NCBI RefSeq assembly: GCF_015694725.1
Contig: NZ_JADQDQ010000001.1
Location: 248,001-312,000 of the forward strand
From: Hymenobacter jeongseonensis
Lineage (GTDB): Bacteria > Bacteroidota > Bacteroidia > Cytophagales > Hymenobacteraceae
Length of the DNA: 64,000 nt
Direction of reading: 5' to 3'
In this document: piece after piece, positions 24,381-31,942 of the stretch
Numbering within the stretch: position 1 is the first letter of the stretch
Layout of the letters: each line of letters opens with the position of its first letter
The notes under the pieces: model-generated
Seen by the model: only the letters and a program-made list of their open reading frames with translations
Told to the model about the DNA's origin: nothing
Databases searched by the model: none
Position numbers and translations under genes: made by a program

Positions 24381-25379
24381 CTAGAGCTTGGCAATGATGT
24401 TTTGGGCGAACTGGCTGGTGCTGGCCTGGCCGCCAAGGTCGCCGGTGCACTCTTCCTGATGCAGAAGGGTAGCTTCCAGCGCTTTCTCAATCTGGTCGGC
24501 CTTGGCATGCTCGCCGAGGTAGTGCAGCATCATTAGCGCCGAGCGGAGCAGGGCGGTGGGGTTGGCTTTGCCCTGGCCGGCAATATCGGGCGCCGAGCCG
24601 TGGACGGCTTCGAACACGGCCATGTCGTCGCCAATGTTGGCCCCGGCCACCACGCCCAGGCCGCCTACAAGGCCGGCGCACAGGTCGGAAAGAATGTCGC
24701 CAAACAGGTTGGTCGTCACCACCACGTCGAACTGCTCGGGCTTGTTGACGAGCTGCATGCACATGTTGTCGATGATTTTATCCTCGAACACAATTTGCGG
24801 AAACTCGGCGGCAGCTTCTTTGCAGGCGTTGAGCATGAGCGTGCCCGCCATTTTCAGAATGTTGGCTTTGTGGGCCAGGGTCACCTTTTTGCGGCCGTGT
24901 TTGGCAGCGTAGGCAAAAGCAGCGCGGCAGATTTTGCGCGAACCCTCCACCGTGATGCGGTTGAAGGAGTCGGCGATGCCCAGCCGCTCGTCGAACACTT
25001 CCAGGCCCGAATACAGGCCTTCGGTATTCTCACGGAACAGCACCAAGTCGATGCCTTCGTAGCGGGTTTTGATGCCCGGCGTGGTTTTGCTGGGGCGCAC
25101 GTTCTGGTAGAGGTCGTACTTCTGGCGCAGCGTCACGTTGATGCTGCGGAAGCCCTTGCCCACCGGCGTGGTAATCGGGCCTTTCAAGGCCACCTTATTC
25201 TTTTCCAGAGATTTGAGCAGTGCGTTCGGAATCAATTCGCCCGATTGGTCGAACGTGGTTTGGCCCGCGTTCTGCTCTTCCCACTGCACGGGCACCTGCG
25301 CCGCCGTAAAAATGTCGGTGACAGCCTTGGTGATTTCGGGGCCAATGCCGTCGCCGGGAATAAGGGTTACTAAATGCAT
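24381..25379 (-). CDS. isocitrate/isopropylmalate dehydrogenase family protein, NAD-isocitrate dehydrogenase type
   Basis: A 332-residue beta-decarboxylating dehydrogenase. Features are [11 protein letters not shown] at the start, the substrate loop [13 protein letters not shown], the arginine-bearing [16 protein letters not shown] (about 114-129) and [16 protein letters not shown] near the C-terminus. The NVRP and ENTEGLYSG motifs fit the NAD-dependent isocitrate dehydrogenase subgroup better than LeuB; homoisocitrate or tartrate-type relatives cannot be excluded. It interrupts the YtxH and DUF1573 genes and is bounded by the octamer repeat (8 bases before its ATG) upstream and a hairpin downstream, like an inserted cassette. 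Confidence 0.9.
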   Translation of the reverse strand: MHLVTLIPGDGIGPEITKAVTDIFTAAQVPVQWEEQNAGQTTFDQSGELIPNALLKSLEKNKVALKGPITTPVGKGFRSINVTLRQKYDLYQNVRPSKTTPGIKTRYEGIDLVLFRENTEGLYSGLEVFDERLGIADSFNRITVEGSRKICRAAFAYAAKHGRKKVTLAHKANILKMAGTLMLNACKEAAAEFPQIVFEDKIIDNMCMQLVNKPEQFDVVVTTNLFGDILSDLCAGLVGGLGVVAGANIGDDMAVFEAVHGSAPDIAGQGKANPTALLRSALMMLHYLGEHAKADQIEKALEATLLHQEECTGDLGGQASTSQFAQNIIAKL

Positions 25380-25387
25380 GTTGTTAT

Positions 25388-25500
25388 CAATGGGTGAATG
25401 GGTGAATGAAGGAATGGGCGGATGAGCGAATGAACAGCAGGTGAACAGTCATTCACCCGGTTCCCTTTTCTCATTCACCCGTTCCTTCATTCACCCATTG
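25388..25500 (-). repeat. octamer-built inverted repeat upstream of isocitrate dehydrogenase gene
   Basis: On the plus strand the left half reads as degenerate 8-mers (TGGGTGAA, TGGGTGAA, TGAAGGAA, TGGGCGGA, TGAGCGAA) and the right half (about 25470-25500) is their reverse complement with one 8-mer missing and several transitions. A further copy in the middle (GGTGAA / TTCACC) adds an inner stem. It fills nearly the whole spacer between the YtxH stop and the dehydrogenase start. Confidence 0.75.
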
Positions 25501-25502
25501 GA

Positions 25503-25814
25503 TTAAGCGCCCTTGCGGGAATTGATTTGGTTAATGAGTTGGTCAACGTCACCCAGCAATTGCTCGGCTTTGGATTTGGCATCGGAAATCACGCGCTGGC
25601 CCTCGGTTTTAGCCGAGGATGGGCCGGCGGTGTCGCGGCTGGTCACCAGGCTATCGGTGAGGTCGGCCAGCACGGAGCGGTATTTCTCCAGCTGGTAGCT
25701 GAGCCAGGAGCGGGTTTCGGTGCCGGTTTCGGGAGCATAAAGCAAGCCTAGGGCCGCGCCGGTAAGGGCGCCGCCCGCGAAGCACAAGATGCCGGTAGTG
25801 GTTTTGCTGGCCAT
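25503..25814 (-). CDS. YtxH domain-containing protein
   Basis: A 103-residue protein with an N-terminal glycine-zipper membrane segment (about 8-26, GILCFAGGALTGAALGLLYAPETG) followed by a helical cytoplasmic tail, the layout of YtxH/general-stress-like proteins. The LLYAPETG sequence after the helix is the family hallmark. Function not established. The ATG at 25814 is used; 40 further open codons upstream overlap the spacer after nusB and show no similarity. A CACCTTTG (minus strand, about 25885) could serve as a -7 box. It lies 141 bases after nusB, same strand. Confidence 0.85.
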   Translation of the reverse strand: MASKTTTGILCFAGGALTGAALGLLYAPETGTETRSWLSYQLEKYRSVLADLTDSLVTSRDTAGPSSAKTEGQRVISDAKSKAEQLLGDVDQLINQINSRKGA

Positions 25815-25955
25815 GGTCGTCGGAATGGGGAGGGAAGGTGGGATAAGATTCGAGGGTAGGTACGGAGAAACGCCGCAGTAGATACAAAGGTGGCCAAAGT
25901 GACCAAATCTGCAACTGCTTTTTGCCGCCTCCACGTAGCGCCAGGCCGGCGGAGG

Positions 25956-27152
25956 CTACTGGTTGTCCAGCAGGCCGCGGCCCGATTTGCGAATGTCGCC
26001 ACTGGCCGCCAAATCCTGCGCCAGCTTGTCCAGAATACCGTTTACAAACTGCTTGCTCTTGGGCGTACTGTACAGCTTGCTGATTTCAATGTATTCGTTG
26101 ATAGTGACTTTCACCGGAATGCCACGGAATAGCTGCATTTCGGTGAGGGCCATTTTCAAAATAATCTTGTCGAGCAAGGCCACACGCTCTACGTCCCAGT
26201 TCTGCACCGAGCCGGCGATGAGCTTCTCCATCTTATCGTCCTCGATGAGCGTTTGCTTATAGAGCGTTTCGGCAAATTCGCGGTCGTCGGCCCAGTTCGC
26301 CGAAAGATTCATCAATTCCTGCTTCTCGTCGGCGGCGAAGGGCAGCATCTTCAGCGTTTTCAGCACCAAGTTGCGCACAATGGGCCGGTTTTCCTCCCAG
26401 TTCAGGTCGTCGGCTTCCAGCTGGCGCGGCAAAGCTTCGCCCTTAAACACGTAGTCCTTGTAGATAAGCCGCAGGATTTCCAGGTCGGCTTCGTAGTCGG
26501 CCTCGGGGATGCCGGTGGGCTGGCCGGCCAAATACTCGCGGAGCGGGCCGTCGGCCTTCATTTCTTGCCAGGCGGCGCGCAGGGCTTCGGTTTCCTCGGC
26601 GCCGTCCCAAGCCAGCTTGCGCCGTATGGTTAGGTCCTGCAGCTGCTCGTTGGCCATGAGCTTGGCAATGGCCGCGCTCTGGTGCAGGCGGGTGGCATCC
26701 AGGGCGTGCTCGCTCGGGCCGAGGCGGCGGCGCTCTTCGCGGCTCTGCTCTTCCTCAATTACCCCCAGCAACGCGGCCGGCAGGTTGAGCAGGTGCAGGT
26801 ACTGGTCGTGAATGCTTTCGGCACCCGCCAGCAGCTGCCCGCCGAAGAACGTGCCGTCCTTCTTTACCTGCGCTTCGAAGTAGCTAATGGCATCCGCCAA
26901 AGCGGCATCAACGGCTTTGTCGTCGGTTTTTTCGGGCTGCACGCCGGTCTTGTACCACTCGCGCAACTGGGCTTCGCCCAGCTTGCGCTGGCCTTCGAGC
27001 TGGCGGCGGTCCGGCGCCTCTTTGGCCGTCAGGTCCGGCTCAAAAGCGGCCGCGATGCGGTCCTGAGCCAGCAGCAAATCGGCTCCCACCGCCTGGTGGT
27101 AGGAGTAGAGCGACTGCATGACTTTGATACGGAGGAGGCGACGGTTGAGCAT
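25956..27152 (-). CDS. nusB: transcription antitermination factor NusB, long Bacteroidota form
   Basis: The C-terminal about 150 residues (from NWDVERVALLDKIILKMALTEM through INEYIEISKLYSTPKSKQFVNGILDKL) are the NusB fold, which with NusE binds boxA RNA during rRNA transcription. The N-terminal about 240 residues are a helical extension, giving 398 residues against about 140-160 for NusB of other phyla; such long forms are normal in Bacteroidota. It starts MLNRRLLRIKVMQSLYSYHQ, with the usual RxxRxxxMQxLY motif. A heptamer inverted repeat lies directly upstream, between it and the leucine dehydrogenase gene. Confidence 0.93.
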   Translation of the reverse strand: MLNRRLLRIKVMQSLYSYHQAVGADLLLAQDRIAAAFEPDLTAKEAPDRRQLEGQRKLGEAQLREWYKTGVQPEKTDDKAVDAALADAISYFEAQVKKDGTFFGGQLLAGAESIHDQYLHLLNLPAALLGVIEEEQSREERRRLGPSEHALDATRLHQSAAIAKLMANEQLQDLTIRRKLAWDGAEETEALRAAWQEMKADGPLREYLAGQPTGIPEADYEADLEILRLIYKDYVFKGEALPRQLEADDLNWEENRPIVRNLVLKTLKMLPFAADEKQELMNLSANWADDREFAETLYKQTLIEDDKMEKLIAGSVQNWDVERVALLDKIILKMALTEMQLFRGIPVKVTINEYIEISKLYSTPKSKQFVNGILDKLAQDLAASGDIRKSGRGLLDNQ

Positions 27153-27166
27153 GGGTTCTTTAAAGA

Positions 27167-27227
27167 AGCTAGGAATTAGGAGCTAGGAGTAAGGTAGCAT
27201 ATTGATTCTAGCTCCTAACTCCTAGCT
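27167..27227 (-). repeat. heptamer-built inverted repeat upstream of nusB
   Basis: Arms 27167-27186 and 27208-27227 (20 nt, one mismatch) with a 21-nt loop. The left half continues as 7-mers AGCTAGG, AATTAGG, AGCTAGG, AGTAAGG. The single mismatch is a G-U pair in the minus-strand transcript. It occupies most of the 85-base gap between leucine dehydrogenase and nusB. Confidence 0.8.
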
Positions 27228-27237
27228 CCTCAAATGA

Positions 27238-28326
27238 TTAATACGTCGATTTCACCTTGCCCACGCTGGCGATGCGCTCCTTGGCCTGCTTGATGGCAGC
27301 GGCCTGGGGGTGCGAGCCTTCTTCTTCGGCCTTGGCCAAAACCTGGAGGGTGAAATCGTAGATTTTTTCGGTTTGCGTGAGGGCGCCCTGGCGGCTGGAA
27401 CCCACTACTTCGGAGTACACATTGATGAGGCCACCGGCGTTGATGAGGAAGTCGGGGGCATACACGATGCCGCGGCGCACCAACTCGGGGCCGTGCTCGT
27501 TTTCTACCTTGAGCTGGTTGTTGGCGCAGCCGGCCACCACTTGGCACTTCAGGCGCGGAATGGTTTCGTCGTTGAGCGTGGCACCTAAGGCACAAGGCGA
27601 GTAGATGTCCATCTGCTGGTCGTAGATGTCGTCCAGGCCCACGGCGGTAGCACCGAAGCGCGCGGCGGCTTCCAGGGCACGGTCTTCGTAATAGTCGGTA
27701 ACGATGAGCTGGGCACCTTCTTTCTGCAGGTACTCGAGCAGATAGGTGCCCACGTGGCCCACGCCCTGCACACCAATGCGCTTGCCGGTCAGGCTCTCGG
27801 AGCCGAAGGCTTTTTTGGCGGCGGCTTTCATGCCCATGTAGGTGCCGTAGGCCGTTACGGGCGAAGGGTCGCCGGAGCCGCCCATGCTTTCGGGCAGGCC
27901 CGCTACGTGCTTAGTTTCCATGCGGATGTACTCCATGTCCTTGGTGGTCATGTTCACGTCCTCGGCCGTGATGTACTTGCCGTTCAGGTTCTTTACGAAA
28001 CGGCCGAACTTGCGCAACAGCGCCTCGTTCTTCATTTTCACATCACCGATGATGACAGCTTTGCCACCGCCCAGGTTAAGGCCCGAGATTGCCGCCTTGT
28101 AGGTCATGCCGCGCGAGAGGCGCAGCACGTCGTTCAGGGCTTCCATGTCGCTGGCGTAGTGCCACATGCGGGTGCCACCGAGTGCCGGCCCGAGCACGGT
28201 GTTGTGAATGCCGATAATAGCTTTCAGACCGGTTTCGTGGTCGTGGCAAAATACGACTTGCTCGTGCTGGTGTTCGGCAATTTGACCGAAGATGACCTCA
28301 GGGGCCAGGGTGTGGGTTTCAATCAT
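27238..28326 (-). CDS. leucine dehydrogenase (Glu/Leu/Phe/Val dehydrogenase family)
   Basis: A 362-residue NAD-dependent enzyme, the typical length of leucine dehydrogenase, which deaminates leucine, valine and isoleucine to 2-oxo acids for branched-chain fatty acid precursors and catabolism. The substrate domain has GPALGGTRMW (47-56), MTYKAAISGLNLGGGKAVI with Lys77 and Lys89, and the Rossmann domain GVQGVGHVGTYLLEYL. The start MIETHTLAPEVIFGQI is as in relatives. First gene of the minus-strand run toward nusB; its promoter must lie in the 55-base or so spacer to the divergent ABC exporter gene or within that gene's leader. Confidence 0.94.
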   Translation of the reverse strand: MIETHTLAPEVIFGQIAEHQHEQVVFCHDHETGLKAIIGIHNTVLGPALGGTRMWHYASDMEALNDVLRLSRGMTYKAAISGLNLGGGKAVIIGDVKMKNEALLRKFGRFVKNLNGKYITAEDVNMTTKDMEYIRMETKHVAGLPESMGGSGDPSPVTAYGTYMGMKAAAKKAFGSESLTGKRIGVQGVGHVGTYLLEYLQKEGAQLIVTDYYEDRALEAAARFGATAVGLDDIYDQQMDIYSPCALGATLNDETIPRLKCQVVAGCANNQLKVENEHGPELVRRGIVYAPDFLINAGGLINVYSEVVGSSRQGALTQTEKIYDFTLQVLAKAEEEGSHPQAAAIKQAKERIASVGKVKSTY

Positions 28327-28375
28327 GGGAGGGGATTGAGCGTGGTGGGAATTTAGGGTTGGGAAGAGTGTAGCG

Positions 28376-28383
28376 TAACTTTG
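28376..28383 (+). promoter_or_regulatory. -7 element for the MdlA-like ABC exporter gene
   Basis: TAACTTTG matches the TAnnTTTG consensus; the -33 element is weak. Because it overlaps the TTG at 28381, that codon cannot be the start of the following gene, supporting a downstream start such as GTG 28516. Confidence 0.5.
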
Positions 28384-28515
28384 TTAGGTCTTTGGGCTTG
28401 TACAAAAATCCGGAACGCCGTGCCCGGCACGAGCTTCTACCGGACCATTGACTTATCGTTTCAGGCCACAAAAGTACCCCTATTTTCTTATACCGGCCTC
28501 TTTCCCACCCAGCCT

Positions 28516-30300
28516 GTGCGCGCCCTAAACGCCGTTAACCCGTTCATCTTCCGCTACAAATGGCATTTCCTGGCGGGCGTGCTGTTTGTGGCGCTTAGCA
28601 CTTTGCTGGCCATTTTCCCGGCCCAACTGGTGCGCTACGCCTTCGATTTGGTGAACGAAGGCATCGACCTCTACCACCTCTACGCCGGCACCCGCGCCCA
28701 GAGCAGCGTGTACCAGCTGTTCGGGCGCAACGTGCTGTTCTACGGCATGCTCATCATCGTGCTGGCCTTGCTGCGCGGCATTTTCCTGTTTTTCATGCGG
28801 CAGACTCTTATCGTGATGTCGCGCCACATCGAAAACGACCAGAAGAACCAGATTTACCAGCACTACCAGTCGCTGCCGCTCAGCTTCTACCGCCGCCACA
28901 GCACCGGCGATTTGATGTCGCGCATTTCGGAAGACGTGAGCCGTGTGCGCATGTACCTCGGGCCGGCCATCATGTACTTCCTGCAGTTGGTGCTGCTGTT
29001 TCTGCTCATTGTGCCGCTCATGCTCATGGTCAACGTGAAGCTGACGCTTTACACGCTGCTGCCGCTGCCGGTGCTGTCGGTGAGCATTTTTTACGTTAAT
29101 AACCTGATTGAGCGCAAGTCCGACGAAATCCAGAAGGCCCTTTCCGGCATGACCACCTTTGTGCAGGAAGCATTTTCGGGAATTCGGGTGCTGAAATCCT
29201 TCGTGCGCGAAGCCGATTCGCACGAGCAGTTTTCCCAAGCCAGCAACGACTATAAGGAGAAATCACTGAGTCTGAACTTCGTCAATTCGCTGTTTTTTCC
29301 GCTCATTCTGTTTCTTATTGGACTGAGCACGCTCATTGCCGTGTGGGTTGGTGGCCAGGAAGTTATCCGCGGCACCATCACCACGGGCACCATCGCCGAA
29401 TTCCTGATTTACGTGAACCTGCTCACCTGGCCCGTCACGGCGCTGGGATGGACGTCGTCGCTGGTGCAGCGGGCCGAGGCCTCGCAGGCCCGCATCAACG
29501 AGTTTCTGGACCAGAAGACAGAAATCATTTCCCGCCAAAACGTGCAGCGCGAACTGGCCGGCGACATCGTGTTTGAGCACGTCTCCTTCACCTACCCCGA
29601 CACCGGCATTCAGGCCCTGAGCGATGTTAGCTTCCGGGTGCGGCCGGGGCAGACCTTGGCGGTTATCGGCAACACCGGCTCGGGCAAAAGCACCATTGCC
29701 GCGCTGCTCTGCCGCCTGTACGACGTGACCGCCGGCGGCATCCGCATCGATGGCACCGACGTGCGCGACTACTCTCTGCGCGCCCTGCGCGGCCAAATTG
29801 GCTACGTCCCGCAGGACGTCTTTCTCTTCTCCGATTCCATCCGCAACAACATCAATTTTGGCCTCGATGAGCCCGACGAAGCCCGAATGTTGCAAGCGGC
29901 CAAAGATGCCGATGTGTACGAGAACATCGTGGCGTTTCCCGAGGGCTTCGATACCAAAGTAGGCGAGCGGGGAATCACCCTTTCCGGCGGCCAGAAACAG
30001 CGCGTGAGCATGGCCCGGGCCTTGGTGAAAGAACCCAAAATTCTGATTTTGGACGATTCACTCTCGGCCGTGGACACCAAAACGGAGAATGCCATTCTCG
30101 GCAGCCTCCAGCGCATCATGGCGCAGCGCACCAGCCTCATCATTTCGCACCGGGTGAGTTCGGTGAAGCTGGCCGATGAAATCCTCGTGCTCGACGACGG
30201 CGTGATTGTGCAGCACGGCACCCACGAGGACCTCATGGCCGATGCCAGCGGCTTGTACCGGGCCCTATACGAGCGCCAGCTTCAGACCGAGGAAGCATAA
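28516..30300 (+). CDS. ABC exporter half-transporter, MdlA-like (degenerate ATP site)
   Basis: A fused permease-ATPase (about 594 residues): six-helix exporter domain, then one NBD. Walker A is GNTGSGKST, signature LSGGQKQRVSMARAL is canonical, but Walker B reads ILILDDSLSAVD, with Asp in place of the catalytic Glu, as in E. coli MdlA/SmdA. Such subunits work in heterodimers with a second half that supplies the intact Walker B, here probably the MdlB-like protein at 33977-35812. The frame is open 45 codons upstream (to 28381), but those overlap the promoter and lack similarity; GTG 28516 (VRALNAVNPFIFRYKWHF) fits family starts. Substrate unknown; multidrug or lipid export is usual for the group. 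Confidence 0.9.
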   Translation: MRALNAVNPFIFRYKWHFLAGVLFVALSTLLAIFPAQLVRYAFDLVNEGIDLYHLYAGTRAQSSVYQLFGRNVLFYGMLIIVLALLRGIFLFFMRQTLIVMSRHIENDQKNQIYQHYQSLPLSFYRRHSTGDLMSRISEDVSRVRMYLGPAIMYFLQLVLLFLLIVPLMLMVNVKLTLYTLLPLPVLSVSIFYVNNLIERKSDEIQKALSGMTTFVQEAFSGIRVLKSFVREADSHEQFSQASNDYKEKSLSLNFVNSLFFPLILFLIGLSTLIAVWVGGQEVIRGTITTGTIAEFLIYVNLLTWPVTALGWTSSLVQRAEASQARINEFLDQKTEIISRQNVQRELAGDIVFEHVSFTYPDTGIQALSDVSFRVRPGQTLAVIGNTGSGKSTIAALLCRLYDVTAGGIRIDGTDVRDYSLRALRGQIGYVPQDVFLFSDSIRNNINFGLDEPDEARMLQAAKDADVYENIVAFPEGFDTKVGERGITLSGGQKQRVSMARALVKEPKILILDDSLSAVDTKTENAILGSLQRIMAQRTSLIISHRVSSVKLADEILVLDDGVIVQHGTHEDLMADASGLYRALYERQLQTEEA

Positions 30301-30309
30301 ACCGGCACG

Positions 30310-30377
30310 GCGCAAAATGGAAGGAGGTGCGGCCGTTCGTCCTAAGACCAACCGCCGCACCTCCTTCCATTTTGCGC
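30310..30377. terminator. 24-bp perfect hairpin between convergent genes
   Basis: Arms 30310-30333 and 30354-30377 are exact reverse complements (core GGAAGGAGGTGCGGC) around a 20-nt loop. It lies ten bases after the ABC exporter stop and before the convergent small exported protein. There is no long T run; the AAAA/TTTT pairs are inside the stem. Confidence 0.75.
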
Positions 30378-30402
30378 AACAAGACCTGTGCCGCGCCAAA
30401 CG

Positions 30403-30861
30403 CTACAGCCCAATATTAACCCGCCGCATGCCCGTTTTTTCGTACGCCGTGCAGCGCACGATGTAGGCGCCGGCGGGCAATTGGCTCACGTTCAGAACCA
30501 GCGGGGTCTGGCCATTCATCATGGTATGGGTGAGCACGGGCCGGCCGCCCACGTCCGATACTTCGACGCGGGTGGGGCCGGGATTGTCCGTTTTAACCGT
30601 GAGACGACCGGCAGCGGACTCGGCTTTTACTTTAATGGCGTTGGGGTTCGCAGCGGGCGTTTCGGGGGCCGGAGCAATGAGGGACGCATTGGCAACAGGG
30701 GCCGGGGCGGCCGCGGGTGCGGGCGTAGCCACTACCCCGCTGGGCAGAATGGCCTCCTGGGCCGACTCCGGAACGGCCGCGGCCGGCGCTGGGGTGGCTT
30801 GCGCGTGAACGGCCGCCGGCACCAAGATGCAGGCCAATACAAGTAGTAATAGATGCTTCAT
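30403..30861 (-). CDS. exported Ala/Pro-rich protein with T9SS-like C-terminal domain
   Basis: A 152-residue protein with a clear signal peptide (MKHLLLLVLACILVPAAVHA, cleavage after AHA near residue 20), a low-complexity linker rich in Ala and Pro (about 21-75) and a beta-sandwich C-terminal domain (VEVSDVGGRPVLTHTMM, LNVSQLPAGAYIVRC, ending RRVNIGL) that matches the T9SS type A sorting pattern of a short strand, LPAGxYxV and a basic end. No catalytic domain is present, so it is either a small surface protein or uses this fold structurally. Function unknown. Confidence 0.75.
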   Translation of the reverse strand: MKHLLLLVLACILVPAAVHAQATPAPAAAVPESAQEAILPSGVVATPAPAAAPAPVANASLIAPAPETPAANPNAIKVKAESAAGRLTVKTDNPGPTRVEVSDVGGRPVLTHTMMNGQTPLVLNVSQLPAGAYIVRCTAYEKTGMRRVNIGL

Positions 30862-31002
30862 AATAGGTATACGAATTGACCAAGTTAAAATTGCTAGCGT
30901 AAAGCTAATAAATTCTGGGTCTCGTTAGTGCTTACTGTTCTGCAAGTGACGTGCCAGGGGCGACGGAAATGGACCATTAGCAAAATTTTATTTGCGCGCT
31001 GG

Positions 31003-31034
31003 TTGCACCAACTGCGAAAAAGCCCTTACCTTTG
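31003..31034 (+). promoter_or_regulatory. promoter of the tRNA-Pro genes
   Basis: TTG (31003-31005), 21 nt, TACCTTTG (31027-31034). The tRNA begins 16 bases further, a normal distance for a short 5' leader. Confidence 0.7.
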
Positions 31035-31049
31035 TCACTCCAATACCAA

Positions 31050-31123
31050 CGGGGTGTAGCGTAGCCTGGTATCGCGCCAGCATGGGGTGCTGGAGGTCGT
31101 AGGTTCGAATCCTGCCACTCCGA
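31050..31123 (+). tRNA. tRNA-Pro (GGG)
   Basis: A 74-nt cloverleaf: acceptor CGGGGTG with CACTCCG (one G-U pair), D arm around GTAGCCTGGTATCGC, anticodon stem CCAGC/GCTGG with loop ATGGGGT giving anticodon GGG, and the T arm GTAGGTTCGAATCCTGC. No CCA is encoded. Followed by its own terminator at 31143. Confidence 0.95.
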
Positions 31124-31142
31124 CGGAAGAGCAGCCGCTCTC

Positions 31143-31176
31143 AAAGCCTCCGAACTTCCGAGTTCGGAGGCTTTTT
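31143..31176 (+). terminator. intrinsic terminator after first tRNA-Pro
   Basis: A 14-bp stem (AAAGCCTCCGAACT with AGTTCGGAGGCTTT), 4-nt loop TCCG and a following T run. Confidence 0.85.
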
Positions 31177-31227
31177 TCGGCCGCAACATTTGGAAAATGA
31201 AACCAGGTCGCCCCATCGGCCTGCTTT

Positions 31228-31301
31228 CGGGGTGTAGCGCAGCCCGGTAGCGCGCGTCGTTCGGGACGACGAGGCCGTAGGTTCGAATCCTGCCACCCCG
31301 A
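31228..31301 (+). tRNA. tRNA-Pro (CGG)
   Basis: A 74-nt cloverleaf with acceptor CGGGGTG/CACCCCG, anticodon stem CGTCG/CGACG and loop TTCGGGA giving anticodon CGG; T arm GTAGGTTCGAATCCTGC is identical to that of the tRNA-Pro(GGG) 100 bases upstream. No encoded CCA. A terminator lies between the two genes, so it either depends on read-through or a promoter in 31177-31227. Confidence 0.95.
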
Positions 31302-31320
31302 CATTACGATTGCAAACAAG

Positions 31321-31354
31321 AAAGCCCGCTGAACAATCGTTCAGCGGGCTTTTT
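31321..31354 (+). terminator. intrinsic terminator after second tRNA-Pro
   Basis: A 14-bp stem (AAAGCCCGCTGAAC with GTTCAGCGGGCTTT), 4-nt loop AATC, T run. Confidence 0.9.
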
Positions 31355-31404
31355 GATTTGGGAGGGTGCGGTGCGCCGTTATTCAGAAGGCGCACGAGCG
31401 GAGT

Positions 31405-31932
31405 CTAGCGGTCCATCTGGTGCCGACCCCTGGCCCGTGGCCGCGACGAGCTGCTTTTCCGGGAGAGCAGCAGCGCGGCGCCGCCAACCACGGCCGCAAA
31501 TGTCGCCAGCTTCAGAACCAGGGTTTGCGGGCTGTGTTTCCACTCGGCCTTGTAGCCCTTCTCGGCAAAAATGTTGGGCACGGTGCCGTGAGCGAAATCG
31601 TCAATAATGCCTTCTACTACGTTAATCTTATCGGCCATCAGTAGGGGCAGCCAGTGCAAGTACTCGTTTTCACTGTACTTAAACGCGAACCGCCGAATCA
31701 TCCCGCTTAGACCGCTTGGTGGTACGGAATTGCCGACCACGGCCGTGTAGTCGGGCCGCTCGATGGAGTGCAGCACCTCGCGGTCGAGGGCCTGTTGGGT
31801 GGGCCGTACCCAGGAGCGGCCGTCGTGTTCTTCGCCAGTCCTATGCCGGTTCGGATAGGTGGGCTCGTTTTTGGGGTCATTATCGATGCCCCAGCCGGGG
31901 ATGTGGGCAAAGTCTTTTGCTGTCTTTTTCAT
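31405..31932 (-). CDS. hypothetical protein with C-terminal membrane helix
   Basis: A 175-residue protein I do not recognise. The N-terminal half is polar (KDFAHIPGWGIDNDPKNEPTYPN, EEHDGRSWVRPTQQALDREVLHSIERP), the middle (about 80-115) reads GMIRRFAFKYSENEYLHWLPLLMADKINVVEGIIDDF, and one hydrophobic helix (about 143-158, LKLATFAAVVGGAALLLS) precedes a basic tail RKSSSSRPRARGRHQMDR, as in a tail-anchored protein with cytoplasmic positive end. It starts 10 bases after the alcohol dehydrogenase stop and is surely cotranscribed with it, so a role linked to that enzyme or its stress regulon is plausible. Confidence 0.75.
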   Translation of the reverse strand: MKKTAKDFAHIPGWGIDNDPKNEPTYPNRHRTGEEHDGRSWVRPTQQALDREVLHSIERPDYTAVVGNSVPPSGLSGMIRRFAFKYSENEYLHWLPLLMADKINVVEGIIDDFAHGTVPNIFAEKGYKAEWKHSPQTLVLKLATFAAVVGGAALLLSRKSSSSRPRARGRHQMDR

Positions 31933-31942
31933 GATGCGCGGC

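Noticed and set aside
25388-25500. Possible CRISPR-like array from repeated TGAATG words
   Set aside because: Units are 8 nt, degenerate and have no spacers, no cas genes nearby; it is a self-complementary tandem repeat.
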